Origin: Mastigamoeba balamuthi
Lineage: Eukaryota; Evosea; Mastigamoebida; Mastigamoebidae
DNA: 64,000 bases
Direction of reading: 5' to 3'
NCBI GenBank assembly: GCA_902651635.1
Contig: CACRSC010000068.1
Coordinates: forward strand, 471,390-535,389
Position 1 is the first letter of the stretch, and each line of letters opens with the position of its first letter. The translations under genes were made by a program, and so were the position numbers. Under the pieces are notes generated by a model. It did not search any database, was not told the origin of the DNA, and saw nothing but the letters and a program-made list of their open reading frames with translations. Shown piece after piece: positions 1 through 10,247 of the stretch.

Positions 1-106
1 GGGAGGGCGCCGACCTCAGGGTTGTGTTGCTCTCTCGCAGGACGGTGATCTCCCTGTAGAGCTCCTCGCGGTCCGCGTTGACCTGCAGCATCAGCTCGTC
101 CTTGCG
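1..106 (-). CDS. 3'-ward fragment of a coiled-coil protein (partial, runs off the left edge)
   Basis: On the minus strand this stretch is open, with nearly every codon ending in G or C, and encodes a charged heptad-like segment (RKDELMLQVNADREEL, then a YREITVLRESNTTLR-like run) typical of a coiled coil. A plausible acceptor (CACCTCCCAG) lies just upstream at about 107-116, so this looks like an internal exon whose gene continues beyond base 1. No family can be named. The upstream exon is not settled: a minus-strand frame in 110-450 is open but has no clear donor, and an opposite-strand frame there is equally open. The strand is inferred from codon use and the helical pattern. Confidence 0.4.
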
Positions 107-536
107 CCTGGGAGGTGCGGGCGCGGTCGCAAGTTGCATCGGCTGTGGTCACTCCGGCCTGTGGCCCGGCGACACCCGCGAGATCGGCTGCCACGCGCTG
201 CACGCCGCCTATGCCACGGGCCACACGGGTATCGTCGTCATAGTGCTCGCGCTGCCACACGGAGGGCTGCCGCTGATGCCCTACGCGCTCGGTCTGCAGG
301 ACACACGCGAGGACGACTGCGGGGCCTGTGCGGCCTGCACCGGGGGGGCATGCCGAGGCTGTGCTCTGTTCCCGCTGCCGGCTCTTGAGGGATACAGTGG
401 CCCTCGCGCCACCACTGGTTGCGTTGCCAACAACAACACACAACAGTAACACAGAAACGATGAGAATTAAGGCAACGTGAGATGCAGTTGTTGTGTCATT
501 CACTGCCAGGCTGCGGTTTCGTAAGGGCGGGCAGTC
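107..536. other. Ambiguous coding region, both strands open
   Basis: Two frames compete here. The plus frame from about 92 to 449 is Cys-rich (CGACAACTGGACRGC), GC3-rich and ends in a stop at 447-449. A minus frame from about 450 toward the left edge is also open, and could join the coiled-coil exon at 1-106 through a donor near 170-200. They cannot both be the main product. No recognised domain is seen in either. The last 80 bases before the IPT gene stop look non-coding. Confidence 0.3.
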
Positions 537-1270
537 CTAGTCGTCAAAGCGGAAAGCAAACTCTTCCAGAGAACAGACACCCTCACCGCTGTTGTAGACC
601 GACAGGAGGACGTGCGAGCACCTGGCGCTGTGCCGCAGGCTCGGCACACGACACAGCACACCCGTGGCGTTGCGGCTCTCGGCGGGGACAGCCCCGTACA
701 TGTCGTAGCACGACCTGTTGGCGTCCCTGTAGTTGCACCACGGCCGCTCTCCGAACCCGCTGCCCGTGACCCACACGTCCGACCCCGTCCTGCCATGAGC
801 CGGGGTGATGCACGCGACCGACGGGGCGACGACGGCCTGCAGGACCTTGTAGTCCGAACTGTACACCCTGCCCTCGTTGCTGACGGCCACCCTGTGGTCA
901 CCGGGGGCCAGCGCTGGTACGGGGCACTTGATATCGCAGTCCCTGCCGCACCCACAAGGCCTCACTCCGGGGTTGGCGACCTCGCACCTCGTTGGTGGCT
1001 GCGGAGGCTACAGGTCAACTGAATGGGGCGGTGCTCTTGAGGCCGCACCAGACTGTCGATCCTGCAGTAGGGGCTGTCCGTGGTGACACTGTGGGCCTCC
1101 ATCTGGACGACCGTCGCGCGGTGTGCGTGTACGGCCCCCATGGCCTCCCCGCGCTGTGGCAGGCCCCACTGGCGTATGTACGGGTACCTGCGTGGCAGCA
1201 GGTCGCACACAGAAGCGCCCGACACCAGCGCTGAAACGCAGACCACGATCACGAACACTCGCTCGAGCAT
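537..1270 (-). CDS. Secreted IPT/TIG-domain protein
   Basis: Two exons, 1270-1049 and 998-537, joined by a 50-nt phase-0 intron (GTGCGG...CCGCAG), give 227 aa. The N-terminus has a clear signal peptide (MLERVFVIVVCVSALVSGAS). After it comes a partial IPT-like unit (TRCEVANPG, then APGDHRVAVSNEG) and a second, clearer IPT/TIG unit beginning APSVACITPAHG and GSDVWVTGSGFG, a typical immunoglobulin-like fold found in extracellular and plexin-type proteins. There are many cysteines, consistent with a disulfide-bonded extracellular product. No transmembrane segment follows, so it should be secreted. The start is the first Met ahead of the signal peptide. It could be a truncated relative of the large IPT-repeat surface proteins. 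Ligand and role are unknown. Confidence 0.7.
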
Positions 1271-1835
1271 CGGTCCCTGCAATGAACTGCCGGTTAACAC
1301 ACTGAGACACTGAAAGTGAAACAAGAATGCACATCGTGTCTCCGATTTTCTGCGGTGACGCAATCCCGCACCGTATCTGCGGAGACCGCCCATCATTGAA
1401 GAGGCGTATTTAACATCCGTTGGACCTATGGGGCTCTTCTCCTGTGGGGCCGAGGTAGAAGAGCCAGAGGTGAGAATGTGCTAATTCAAGCTCAGTCTGA
1501 CGGCGATGAAATTGAGTACGCCATTGAATCACGAGGGTGCGTCGGGAAAAAACGTAGCAGATCCTGCCTGCCGGGCAGCGGCACTGGTGGCGCCAACACC
1601 GTGTTGTGATTGCAGTAAGGCTTCTTGACCTGGGCAGGGCCACGCAGGCACAGAGGACTGGCATCAAACTTGTGAGTGTGCTGAGCTCTGTGATGTCACG
1701 AGACAGTGAATAGCGAGATGCTGTGGCACACTCCCAGGACCACGACCTCAGTGCGTCGAGCACCGCATGCACGGCGGTATCAACACCACAACAAAATGTT
1801 TTCCGACAAGCTGTGGTATGAAACAAGTGTCTTCT
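1271..1835. other. Intergenic, no gene seen
   Basis: This spacer lies between the starts and ends of two minus-strand genes. Frames of up to 138 codons occur but have poor codon use and many rare residues. It should contain the promoter of the IPT gene and the 3' end of the LRR gene. I see no repeat or RNA gene. Confidence 0.5.
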
Positions 1836-4800
1836 TTATAAGGGGCTATGGGAGTCATGTTCATGTGGCTGGACTACTGGAACGGGTATCCTTGGCGAGA
1901 ACATTGACACCGTCGGTGGTGACATGCCACTCGACTGGTCCACCACCCCACCCCTGGCACCCGTCGGCTGCACCCTCTCCCACACCAGCGCCCCCTGCAC
2001 CGTTGGGCTCGCCGTACGCTGCACCGGAGTCTGCGGCCTCAGCCACACCGTCTTGGCTCCTCCAGGCCTCTGCTCCGCCGTCTCTCTGGGGCTCGTGCTC
2101 GCTCCCAACGGTGACGGACCGCGCTGTGGAATCAGCGGCAGCGGCTGCGTGGCTGTCGAGCGGCACGGCTCGCTGAGCGGGAACAGCGGCGGTGGCGCTG
2201 GCGTGGCATCGGCCTCTGGGTCGCTAGTAACCTCGGCGGGGAGCTGCGTGGCCCAGGGGTCCGCGCACAGCGGTGCGCCAGCGGCGTTGCGCGCGAGCAG
2301 CATGGCGATAGCCTGAAGCGCCAGCGACACCCTGGCCTGCTCGGCCTCGCGGAATGGCTCCTGCGGCTTCTGCTCTGACAGCGAGAGGTCCGTGAGCGTA
2401 CTGTTGTGCTCCAGCGCGTCAGCCAGCGTCTGGACGCCCTCGCAGCTGAGGCAGTTTCGCTCCGCACGCAGCGCCCGCAGCGACGAGCACAATGGCGCCG
2501 TCAGAACAGCGGCGAGGTACGCCGCAATGGCATCGCCCAGCGCGTTCCCCGAGAGATCGAGCTCTCGGAGCTGCGCGCAACCGCAGTCCGCTAGGGCAGA
2601 AGCGAGCGACCGTATGACTGCGGGCCCGTAGCCTTCGGACACGCGAAGCGTGACAAGCCTGGGGCAGCGCAGGACGAGCGATGAGAGCGACTCGGCCCAC
2701 ACGTCCTCGGAGCCGTCGACGAGCCTGCGCGCGGGCCGCGCAATGTAGAGCTCTTCGAGCGACCGCGACATGGGCCACACGACGGCTAGCAGCTGCTCGC
2801 TAGCCAGCGGCACCCCGCAGAGGTCGAGGCGCGTGATCGGGCGCGAGATACACGCGAGGCCTGCCGCGGCGGCCTCGGGGCTGGCCTCGACGTACAGGTC
2901 CGAGACGTCCAGTCTCAGCTGCCGTGCGCTGTCCCGCGGGTCGCTGAGGGCCCCGCAGAGCTGCCAGAACGTCGAGCGCTGGCTGAACGAGCACGCAGAG
3001 AGCGACAACACGGCGGGCCTTCGCGCGATGGCCTTCTCCAGAACCGCGGCGTCGGCGTCGTCGACGCGGGCGCCGCTGACGTCGAGCTCGGAGCCCTCGT
3101 GCACGCTGAACGGCAGCGAGACGACCGTCTGCAGCGAGAGCCTCGTGTGTGCAAGCCGCAGCACTCGGAACGGCGCAGCCCCGAGCTGTGCACGCCGCGA
3201 GAGCAGTGACTCGAGCGCGAGCGAGCCGGGCTCGTCGAGCTTGTTGTGCGACAGGGTCAGCGCGTGCAGATGCAGCGTCGCCGCGGGGTGGGCCTCGAGG
3301 GCGCCCAGGAGCGCGCACATGCCCCGGGGCCCGATGCCGCACGACGCGAGGTTCAGGCTGACGAGGCCGTGCTCGAACTTTGACAGCGCTGAGGCCAACG
3401 ACTCGGCGCCCCTGTCGCGCAAAGCATTGTGGCTCAGGTCCAGCAGCGCCACCGCGTGGTCCCTGTTCGACGATAGCGCCTCTCCTATATCGCACGCGCT
3501 GCGGTCGTCGATACCAGCGCTGCGCACGCACACGCGGACCAGCGTCTTGTTGAATCGCAGGACGGAGGCCAGGGCGGACACCACGGAGCAGCCTGACGCC
3601 ACGACTCGGGGCCACGCCTGCGCGACCACCGCTCGGAACCACGTGTCCCTGGCGAGCCACGCGACACGCGCAACCATGTCCTCTGGCGCCACGCAGGCGC
3701 AGCGCGTGAGGTCCAGTGTGCGGCACCCCGACTCCTCGAGGCGCCTGAGTAGCGTCACAAACGCCGCACTGGGTGACCGCCGCATGAGCGAGCACTGCGC
3801 GGCGTACAGCAGCGACGGCAGCGGGCTCCTCCTTGGCATCGACGCCGGCACCAGCGCCGTGATGCCGACCCTCCCCGTCGTCTTGAGCTGCGGCAGCTGC
3901 TCGCGGGGGCACAGGACGCTCATGGCCGAGTACAGAGCGCTCGCCAGCGAGACGGGCGTGGGGACGACCGCCTCCACCGACGCCGCCGAGCGGCACTTGA
4001 CGCCCAGCGCCCCCCTGGGCACGTCGAGGCTGACCTCGGCGATCTCCCAGTAGTGCACGGCGCTGAGCGCGCGCGCGCCGTCCCTCGCTGCGATGTGCAG
4101 GGCGTAGCGGCCGACGACAAGCAGGCCCTCGATGCCCGCGGAGTCACGCGCACCCCCGCAGCCCCCGACAAGCGCGCGGCAAGCGTGCACAACGACGTCG
4201 CCGTTGAGGAACCCGCGCTGCTGGCAGTCCCCCGACAGCGCCGCCGACGACGCCGACGACGACGGCGACGGCGACGGGGCGCCTCCGAGCCGCGCGAGGG
4301 CCGACGCCTGGGCCGAGGCGGCGTCGAAGAGTCCCTCGAGGCTGCCCGAGACCCTCCTGCCCAGCAGGCCGGCGGGCGACAGCAGCGGCGAGCGGGGCGC
4401 CGTGGCCAGCGGGCAGGTTTCTGGAAACGGGGGACGGCTTGATATGACGTCACGCAGGCATTTTGCCCAGGCCGAGCGGTCGGGGGCCGAGTCGGCCTGC
4501 AGGACCCACGTGCGCGTGCGCGTGCGCAGGGCAAAGACAAAGACCACGCCGCCGGGCGTCTGCCTGTTCGAGGCCAGCGGGACGTAGTTCTCGTCGACGG
4601 TGGCGCCCTCGGCGTCGAGCATGTGCGCCTTCTCGATGCCCCTCGACTGACGTGGATTCCTGACACTGTGAGTGACGTAACGCAGGCAAACTGGGGGGGT
4701 GTGGGGGGGACACGTGCGTCGCGGAAACTGATCGACGTGGGGCGCAGCTGGACGAAGCGGCGGTGCCACCTGGGGGAGCCGAGGATGGAGCTCATCGACG

Positions 4801-4864
4801 AGGCCTTGGACTGACGGTACAGGTACCCCGCCTTGACAACAATTCCGCCGCCGTCGTCCGCCAT
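1836..4864 (-). CDS. PH-domain plus ribonuclease-inhibitor-type LRR protein, CARMIL-like
   Basis: Exon 1 is 4864-4712 and exon 2 is 4646-1836, with a 65-nt phase-0 intron, giving 987 aa. Residues about 10-125 form a PH domain (GYLYRQS, WHRRFVQL, then RTRTWVLQADSAPDRSAW near its end). A second PH/FERM-like segment (LLVVGRYALHI ... VHYWEIAEVSL) lies at about 225-300. Leucine-rich repeats of the ribonuclease-inhibitor type (VALLDLSHNALRDRG, LRELDLSGNALGD) fill about 360-850. The tail is Pro/Ser/Thr-rich and disordered. The order PH, LRR, proline-rich tail matches CARMIL proteins, which bind actin capping protein at membranes, but I do not see a clear capping-protein-interaction motif, so other PH-LRR regulators are possible. 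A 16-bp element shared with introns elsewhere lies in the intron (4673-4688), and again at 4445-4460 in the PH-domain coding end. Confidence 0.75.
4445..4460 (-). other. Shared element, copy in coding or cryptic-intron DNA
   Basis: The minus strand reads TGCCTGCGTGACGTCA. In the model it encodes KCLRDVI at the end of the PH domain. The sequence just downstream ends in a pyrimidine tract and TTTCCAG, and a 33-nt in-frame intron starting at GTGACG inside the element is possible. Confidence 0.5.
4673..4688 (-). other. Shared intronic element, copy in LRR gene intron
   Basis: On the minus strand it reads TGCCTGCGTTACGTCA inside the only intron of the LRR gene. Near-identical copies lie in introns of the VPS13 gene (35322-35338) and the MDP-1 gene (63764-63779), always in the sense orientation of the host gene. 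Confidence 0.7.
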
Positions 4865-5139
4865 TTGTTGAGTGCCTGTTTGCTGGGTGACTGAGATTTT
4901 TCCAAAATATTATCCGAGATATTGTGGTTCTTTATGTCGGATAATTCTCGTTCCTACTCTCGTCAGGGCACCACACTGTTCACGTCCTCGCTCTCCTCGT
5001 GTTGCGTGATTGCGCGCAATGTCGAAGGGGCCGAGAGAATGAGTTCGGCCGAGAGTGAACGTACTTTCGGCACAACTCGGGTCGCCAACGGGTTTTTTTC
5101 CGTTTCCGTGGGCCACAGTCCAATATTAGCCTTGTCAGA
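4865..5139. promoter_or_regulatory. Divergent promoter region between LRR gene and first phosphodiesterase
   Basis: The two start codons point away from each other across 275 bp, so both promoters must lie here. The stretch next to the LRR gene is AT-richer (around 4900-4930) than its surroundings. No specific motif can be assigned. Confidence 0.4.
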
Positions 5140-7454
5140 ATGCTGTCTCGAACCAGCCTAGTCAGCGACGCCGAGCGTGCGACGCAAGCGCCGGCCGCCG
5201 AGTGCAGCCCTCTGCGCAAGTACACTCTGCGGTTCCGCGAGCCGGGCCTCGAGAAGCGCTACTGCAGGGCCTACACAGCGACGAACCTGCGGGCAGCCCG
5301 GCGCAGCAAGATCACCGCGATCCTCGTGCTGGGCCTGCTGTGCCTGTTCATCCCCTGGATGGCCACAACCACCAAGGTCCCCGCTCGAGCGAGCGCCCCC
5401 CACCCCCGCATGCGCCGCGTCAGGGCAGCTGCCCAGCTGACAGTCGAGCGTAGATGAACCTGCTCTACTTCCTCATCTCGGCAGCCGTCGAAGCCTCCCT
5501 GTTCTGTCTCAGCTTCCTCGCCGTCGTCCGCAGGTTCTGGTGGTGGACCTCCGTGTTCGCATCATCCCCTCTCCCCCCCCGTCTGTGCTCGTCCCTCACC
5601 CTCGCTCCGTGCGCAGCGTATCGGGACCAGTGATGTTCATGGTAATCCTGCACGTGACCACTTCGGCGAGGACGCCGTACAACAGCCTGAGGCCAATCAC
5701 GCTAATTCCTCTTCTCACGCTGATGGCGAACATGCACTCGTTCGCGCACGTGCCGCTGCTGCAGTACGTCCTGTACCTGTTGTCCAACACGGCAATCTTC
5801 TTTGTCTACGTTGTCCTGCGGCAGGCATACGTCCCCTGGGACCTCTGGGCCACCGTCTTCTTCTTTCCCATCTTCCTCGGTCTCGTCATATCATCAGGTG
5901 CACTGCAAGCGTGCTCCTTTGAGGACTGACCACTCCACTCTTCAGCGTTCAAGAACGAGAGAAGGATGCGCCTGCTGTGGTACCACACAGAGGGGCTCAA
6001 GAAGGAGGTGAGAGTGCTCAAGACAGAGCTCGGCCTGGTGCGCGACCAGGAGTCCAAGACGATCGACCTCGAGAGCCCCGTCGAGAAGATCCTCTCAGCC
6101 CTCAAGGACATCCGCGACTGCTCCGACGAGTTCGGCCCAGAGCAGACGAGGACAGCGCACGAGGTCACTGCCAGATGCAGCTTCATCGTGCGCATGCTGC
6201 TCGGTCACACAGATATCTTCTCGGCAGACATCAGGTCGCAAGTCAGGGCCGGGAATCTCGGTAAACGATCGTATTCACTTCATTTATTGTCTCACGGCCT
6301 TGGGCAGACATTGATTCCGAGACACAAAAGTACCTGCTCGAGATTGTGTCGGTGAAAAAGGAATCCGCATGCGACGTGTCTGCTGCACTTGATCTGGGCA
6401 TCTCGCACGTGGAATATTTCAAGGAGACCGGAGTAACAGACGCAATTCTAGCGACTGCATCATCGTGGGACTTCGACGTCTTCGAGTTTGAGCGGGTCTC
6501 CGGAGGGAAACCCCTTCAGGTTTTGGAGGCCTTTCTCTTCGAGAAACTCAACTTTAGCAACATCGGCATTGACAAAGCCAAGCTGGCTTCCTTTATGGAC
6601 CGAGTTGCCGAACTCTACAAAGCGAACCCGTACCACAACCTCCTTCACGCCACCGACGTCGTGCAGGCCGTGTACTATCTCCTCCAGAACGGAGTCTCAC
6701 AGCACCTCAGCAACGTCGAGCAGTTCTGCCTCCTCCTGGCAGCCGCTATCCACGACACCGGCCACACGGGCAGGACCAACGGGTTCCACGTGGCCACCAG
6801 GTCGTCGCTGTCGCTGACGTACAACGACAAGAGCGTGCAGGAGAACATGCACCTCTTCGAGGCGTTCCGGCTGATGTACTCCCCCGACTGCTTCTTCCTG
6901 CAGTCGGTGCCCGAGGCCAGGCGCAATGAGATTCGAAGCCTGGTGATCGAGCTGGTGCTGGCCACGGACATCTCGATGCACCTCAAGTTCATGTCCCAGT
7001 TCAACGCAAAGGTCTGCGGCACTGTTTTGAATGCCCACTTAGCACTACTTCCAGAGGTCCAGCGGAGACTTCAACCCAAAGGGCAACAAGGACGACAGAC
7101 TGCTGCTGATGCAGCTGACTCTCAAGGTGGCCGACATCAACAACATCGCGAGACCCACGGAGCAGTACAGAAGGTGGACTGAACGGCTCCAGCAGGAGTT
7201 CTTCCTTCAGGTTCGTGTCGATATTTCTCCCTCAACCTTACAGATGAAAACAGGGGGACGAGGAGAGAGAACTCGGGCTGCCGGTCAGTGCATTCATGGA
7301 CAGGGGGTCTTGCGACATGTGCAAGTGCCAGATGGCGTTTGCAGACTATATCGTGATTCCTCTGTTCACTGCGTATGGCTCCTTTGTTGGTGATCAGCTC
7401 TCCTTCATGGCGTCGGTTGCAACGGAGAACAAACTGTCATGGGCTTCAACTTGA
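5140..7454 (+). CDS. Six-TM membrane-bound 3',5'-cyclic nucleotide phosphodiesterase, copy 1
   Basis: Seven exons: 5140-5376, 5454-5554, 5617-5897, 5946-6260, 6308-7011, 7055-7210 and 7254-7454, with all phases consistent, give 664 aa. The first 210 residues hold a cytosolic lead (LRKYTLRFREP) and about six transmembrane segments (for example AILVLGLLCLFIPW and FFVYVVLRQ). A coiled linker follows, then the class I HD-type PDE catalytic domain. Metal and substrate motifs are visible: YHNLLHATDV, the signature HDTGHTGRTN, ATDISMHLKF and VADINNIARP. It should hydrolyse cAMP and/or cGMP at a membrane; substrate preference cannot be read. Its exon structure matches the next gene, and part of exon 5 is almost identical between them. 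Branch-like CTGAC signals precede several acceptors. Confidence 0.88.
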
Positions 7455-7783
7455 CTAAAGCTACTTGTTGGCGTAGGTTTTGATAGATTACACAGCCATC
7501 ATCACCGGGTTTGCACTACTAGCACAGCACAATAAACCAGCTGTTGACAGAGTTGCTGGATGTCCCTCTAGCAGGTAATATTGTATTTCTGCTGTTGTCA
7601 TAGTTAACGGCCCTGCTAGCCACATAAGCTCACTTTACATAATGCACAGATATTATTAGTAATTACCTCTTTTAGGTTGCCCATTGAAAAATACTATTTG
7701 GCCTGATTCAATGTCCAATTTTTCCGAATCAGACCAAAATCGGGCGATGCGAGCACAGCCTAATAATACCTCGCTGAAGGAAC
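7455..7783. other. Intergenic spacer between phosphodiesterases
   Basis: AT-rich relative to the flanks, with no open frame of note. It holds the 3' end of copy 1 and the promoter of copy 2. Confidence 0.5.
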
Positions 7784-10056
7784 ATGATATCGCGAGTCAG
7801 TTTGGTCAGCGACACCGACAAAGCCTCGACAGCGGCCCGCGAGGATCCCCTGCGCAAGTACACACTGAGGTTCCGCGACCCTGTCCTCGAACGGCGCTAC
7901 ACGCAGGGCTACACTGCCTCCAACACCGGCGCCACTAGACGCAGCAAAATCACGGCGATCCTCGTGCTGGGCCTCCAGGCGCTCTTCATCCCGTGGATGA
8001 CCTCGACCTCGAAGGTAACTTGAGAATCAGTGAGGCCCTGCTGACCCCTCTGCAAAGATGAACCTCCTCTATTTTCTGATCTCGGCGGCCATCGAATTGG
8101 TCCTTTTCGGCCTTTCCTTCAATCGGACAGTACTCAGGTTCTGGTGGTGGACGCACATGTGAGCCTCCCTCGGCTGCAACGATATCACTGCCACTCACTG
8201 CACTATCAGATTGTCCGGAACGGCGATGCTGATCGTCATAATGCACGTGACCACGTCGGCCAGGCCGGATTTCAACAGCCTGCGCCCCATCACACTGTTC
8301 CCTCTGCTCACGTTGATGGCGTCCATGCATACATTTGCACACGTCCCGTTGATGCAGTATATTGTGTACCTCTTCTGCAGCACGGTCAGCTTTTTCCTGT
8401 ACGTCGTCCTGCGGCACTCGTTCATCCCGTGGGACCTCTGGGCGACCATTTTCTACTTCCCGATCTTCACCGGAGTCTCCATCTCTTCAGGTCTCCCTGA
8501 GAGCGCCTGTGCCTGCATTTTTTGACACCTCGCCCTCCAGCATACCACAGTGAGAGAAGAATGCGGCTTCTGTGGTTCCACACAGAGGGTCTGCAACGGG
8601 AGGTCAAAGTCCTCAAGACTGAGCTGGGAATCGTCCGCGACCAGAAATCCCGAACCATTGACCTCGAGAGCCCAGTCGAAAAGATCCTGGCAGCCCTCAA
8701 GGATATCCGCGACTGCTCTGGAGAGTTCGGGTCCGATCCTTTGGGCTCTGCACAGCTCGTGTCCTCCAAGTGCAGCTACATCACCAGAATGCTGCTAGGG
8801 AACGGCGACCTGTTCTCTGCGGACATCAAGTCCCAAGTCAGGGGGGGCAACCTCAGTGCGTTTTGCAACGCCTACTGCTTCGTTATGACAATTTAATCAG
8901 ATATTGACAACGAGACGCAGAAGTACCTGCTGGAGATGGTGTCAGTCAAAAAAGACTCAGCATCAGATGTGTCGTCTGCTCTTGATGCGATCACTATTCA
9001 CACGGAGACCTTCAAAGAAACTGCGGGAGTTACCAGCGCCATCGTGGCAACAATTGCGACGTGGGACTTCGATGTATTCGAGTTCGACCGCGTATCCAGT
9101 GGCAAAGCTCTCCAAGCTATGATGGCGTACCTAAGCGACAAGATGTCCTTTACTGACATCGGTATCGATAAGAGCAAATTAGCACTGTTCGTGGATCGCA
9201 TAGCCAGTCTCTACAAAGTGAATCCGTACCATAATGTGCTCCACGCCACCGACGTGGTGCAGGCCACTTTCTTCCTCCTCGAGAACGGTGTGTCGAAATT
9301 CCTCAACGATGTCGAGCAGTTCTGCCTCCTCCTGGCAGCCGCTATCCACGACACCGGCCACACAGGCAGGACCAACGGGTTCCACGTGGCCACCAGATCT
9401 TCGCTGTCGCTGACGTACAACGACAAGAGCGTGCAGGAGAACATGCACCTCTTCGAGGCGTTCCGGCTGATGTACTCCCCCGACTGCTTCTTCCTGCAGT
9501 CGGTGCCCGAGGCCAGGCGCAATGAGATTCGAAGCCTGGTGATCGAGCTGGTGCTGGCCACGGACATCTCGATGCACCTCAAGTTCATGTCCCAGTTCAA
9601 CGCAAAGGTCTGCGGAAATTGTTGGGATTGGCCACACTGTTCTCAAACGACCGTCAGAGGTCAAGTGGAGACTTTGACCCCGAGGGCAACAAGGACGACA
9701 GACTGCTGTTGATGCAGCTGACACTCAAGGTGGCCGACATCAACAACATCGCCAGGCCCACGGAGCAGTACAGAAGGTGGACGGAACGGCTCCAACAGGA
9801 GTTCTTCCTCCAGGTTCGTGATTGCCACCCCGGTGTTTGCTGAAATCACTTGAAGGGAGACGAGGAGAGAGAGCTCGGGCTGCCGATCAGTGCGTTCATG
9901 GACCGGGGGTCGTGCGACATGAGCCGGTGCCAAACTGCGTTTGCTGACTTCATAGTAATGCCGATGCTCAACGCGTTCTGCCCCTTTGTGGGCGACCAGC
10001 TGTCCTTCATGATTTCGGTGGCCTCGGAGAACAAGCTGTCGTGGTCCAAAAGCTGA
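7784..10056 (+). CDS. Six-TM membrane-bound 3',5'-cyclic nucleotide phosphodiesterase, copy 2
   Basis: Exons 7784-8014, 8058-8158, 8210-8490, 8541-8855, 8901-9607, 9658-9813 and 9856-10056 give 663 aa. All six introns sit at the same positions and phases as in copy 1, and exons 2, 3, 4, 6 and 7 have identical lengths. Exon 5 has one extra codon and exon 1 two fewer. The N-terminal module has about six TM segments, and the HD catalytic motifs are complete (YHNVLHATDV, HDTGHTGRTN, ATDISMHLKF, VADINNIARP). Outside exon 5 and 6 the two genes have diverged clearly, so this is an old tandem duplicate partly homogenised by gene conversion. The different N-terminal and linker sequences suggest distinct localisation or regulation. 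Confidence 0.88.
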
Positions 10057-10247
10057 CGGTCTTCGGGAACGAAAGAGGAAAAATGACAATGCTGACTGAA
10101 ACAGCCTCTGGTTCGAAAAATCTCACAAAGATACTCCCACCACCGAGATATTAGGTGCCACGTTAAAACACACACGTGTAGCCATCCAGCGAATCAGCCC
10201 CGCATAACTCTTCGGCGCCCGCGGCAGCACACATAACGCACACGGCA

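Noticed and set aside
2770-4053. A 427-codon plus frame opposite the LRR gene
   Set aside because: Shadow frame rich in Ser/Arg/Ala. The minus strand carries clear leucine-rich repeats throughout.
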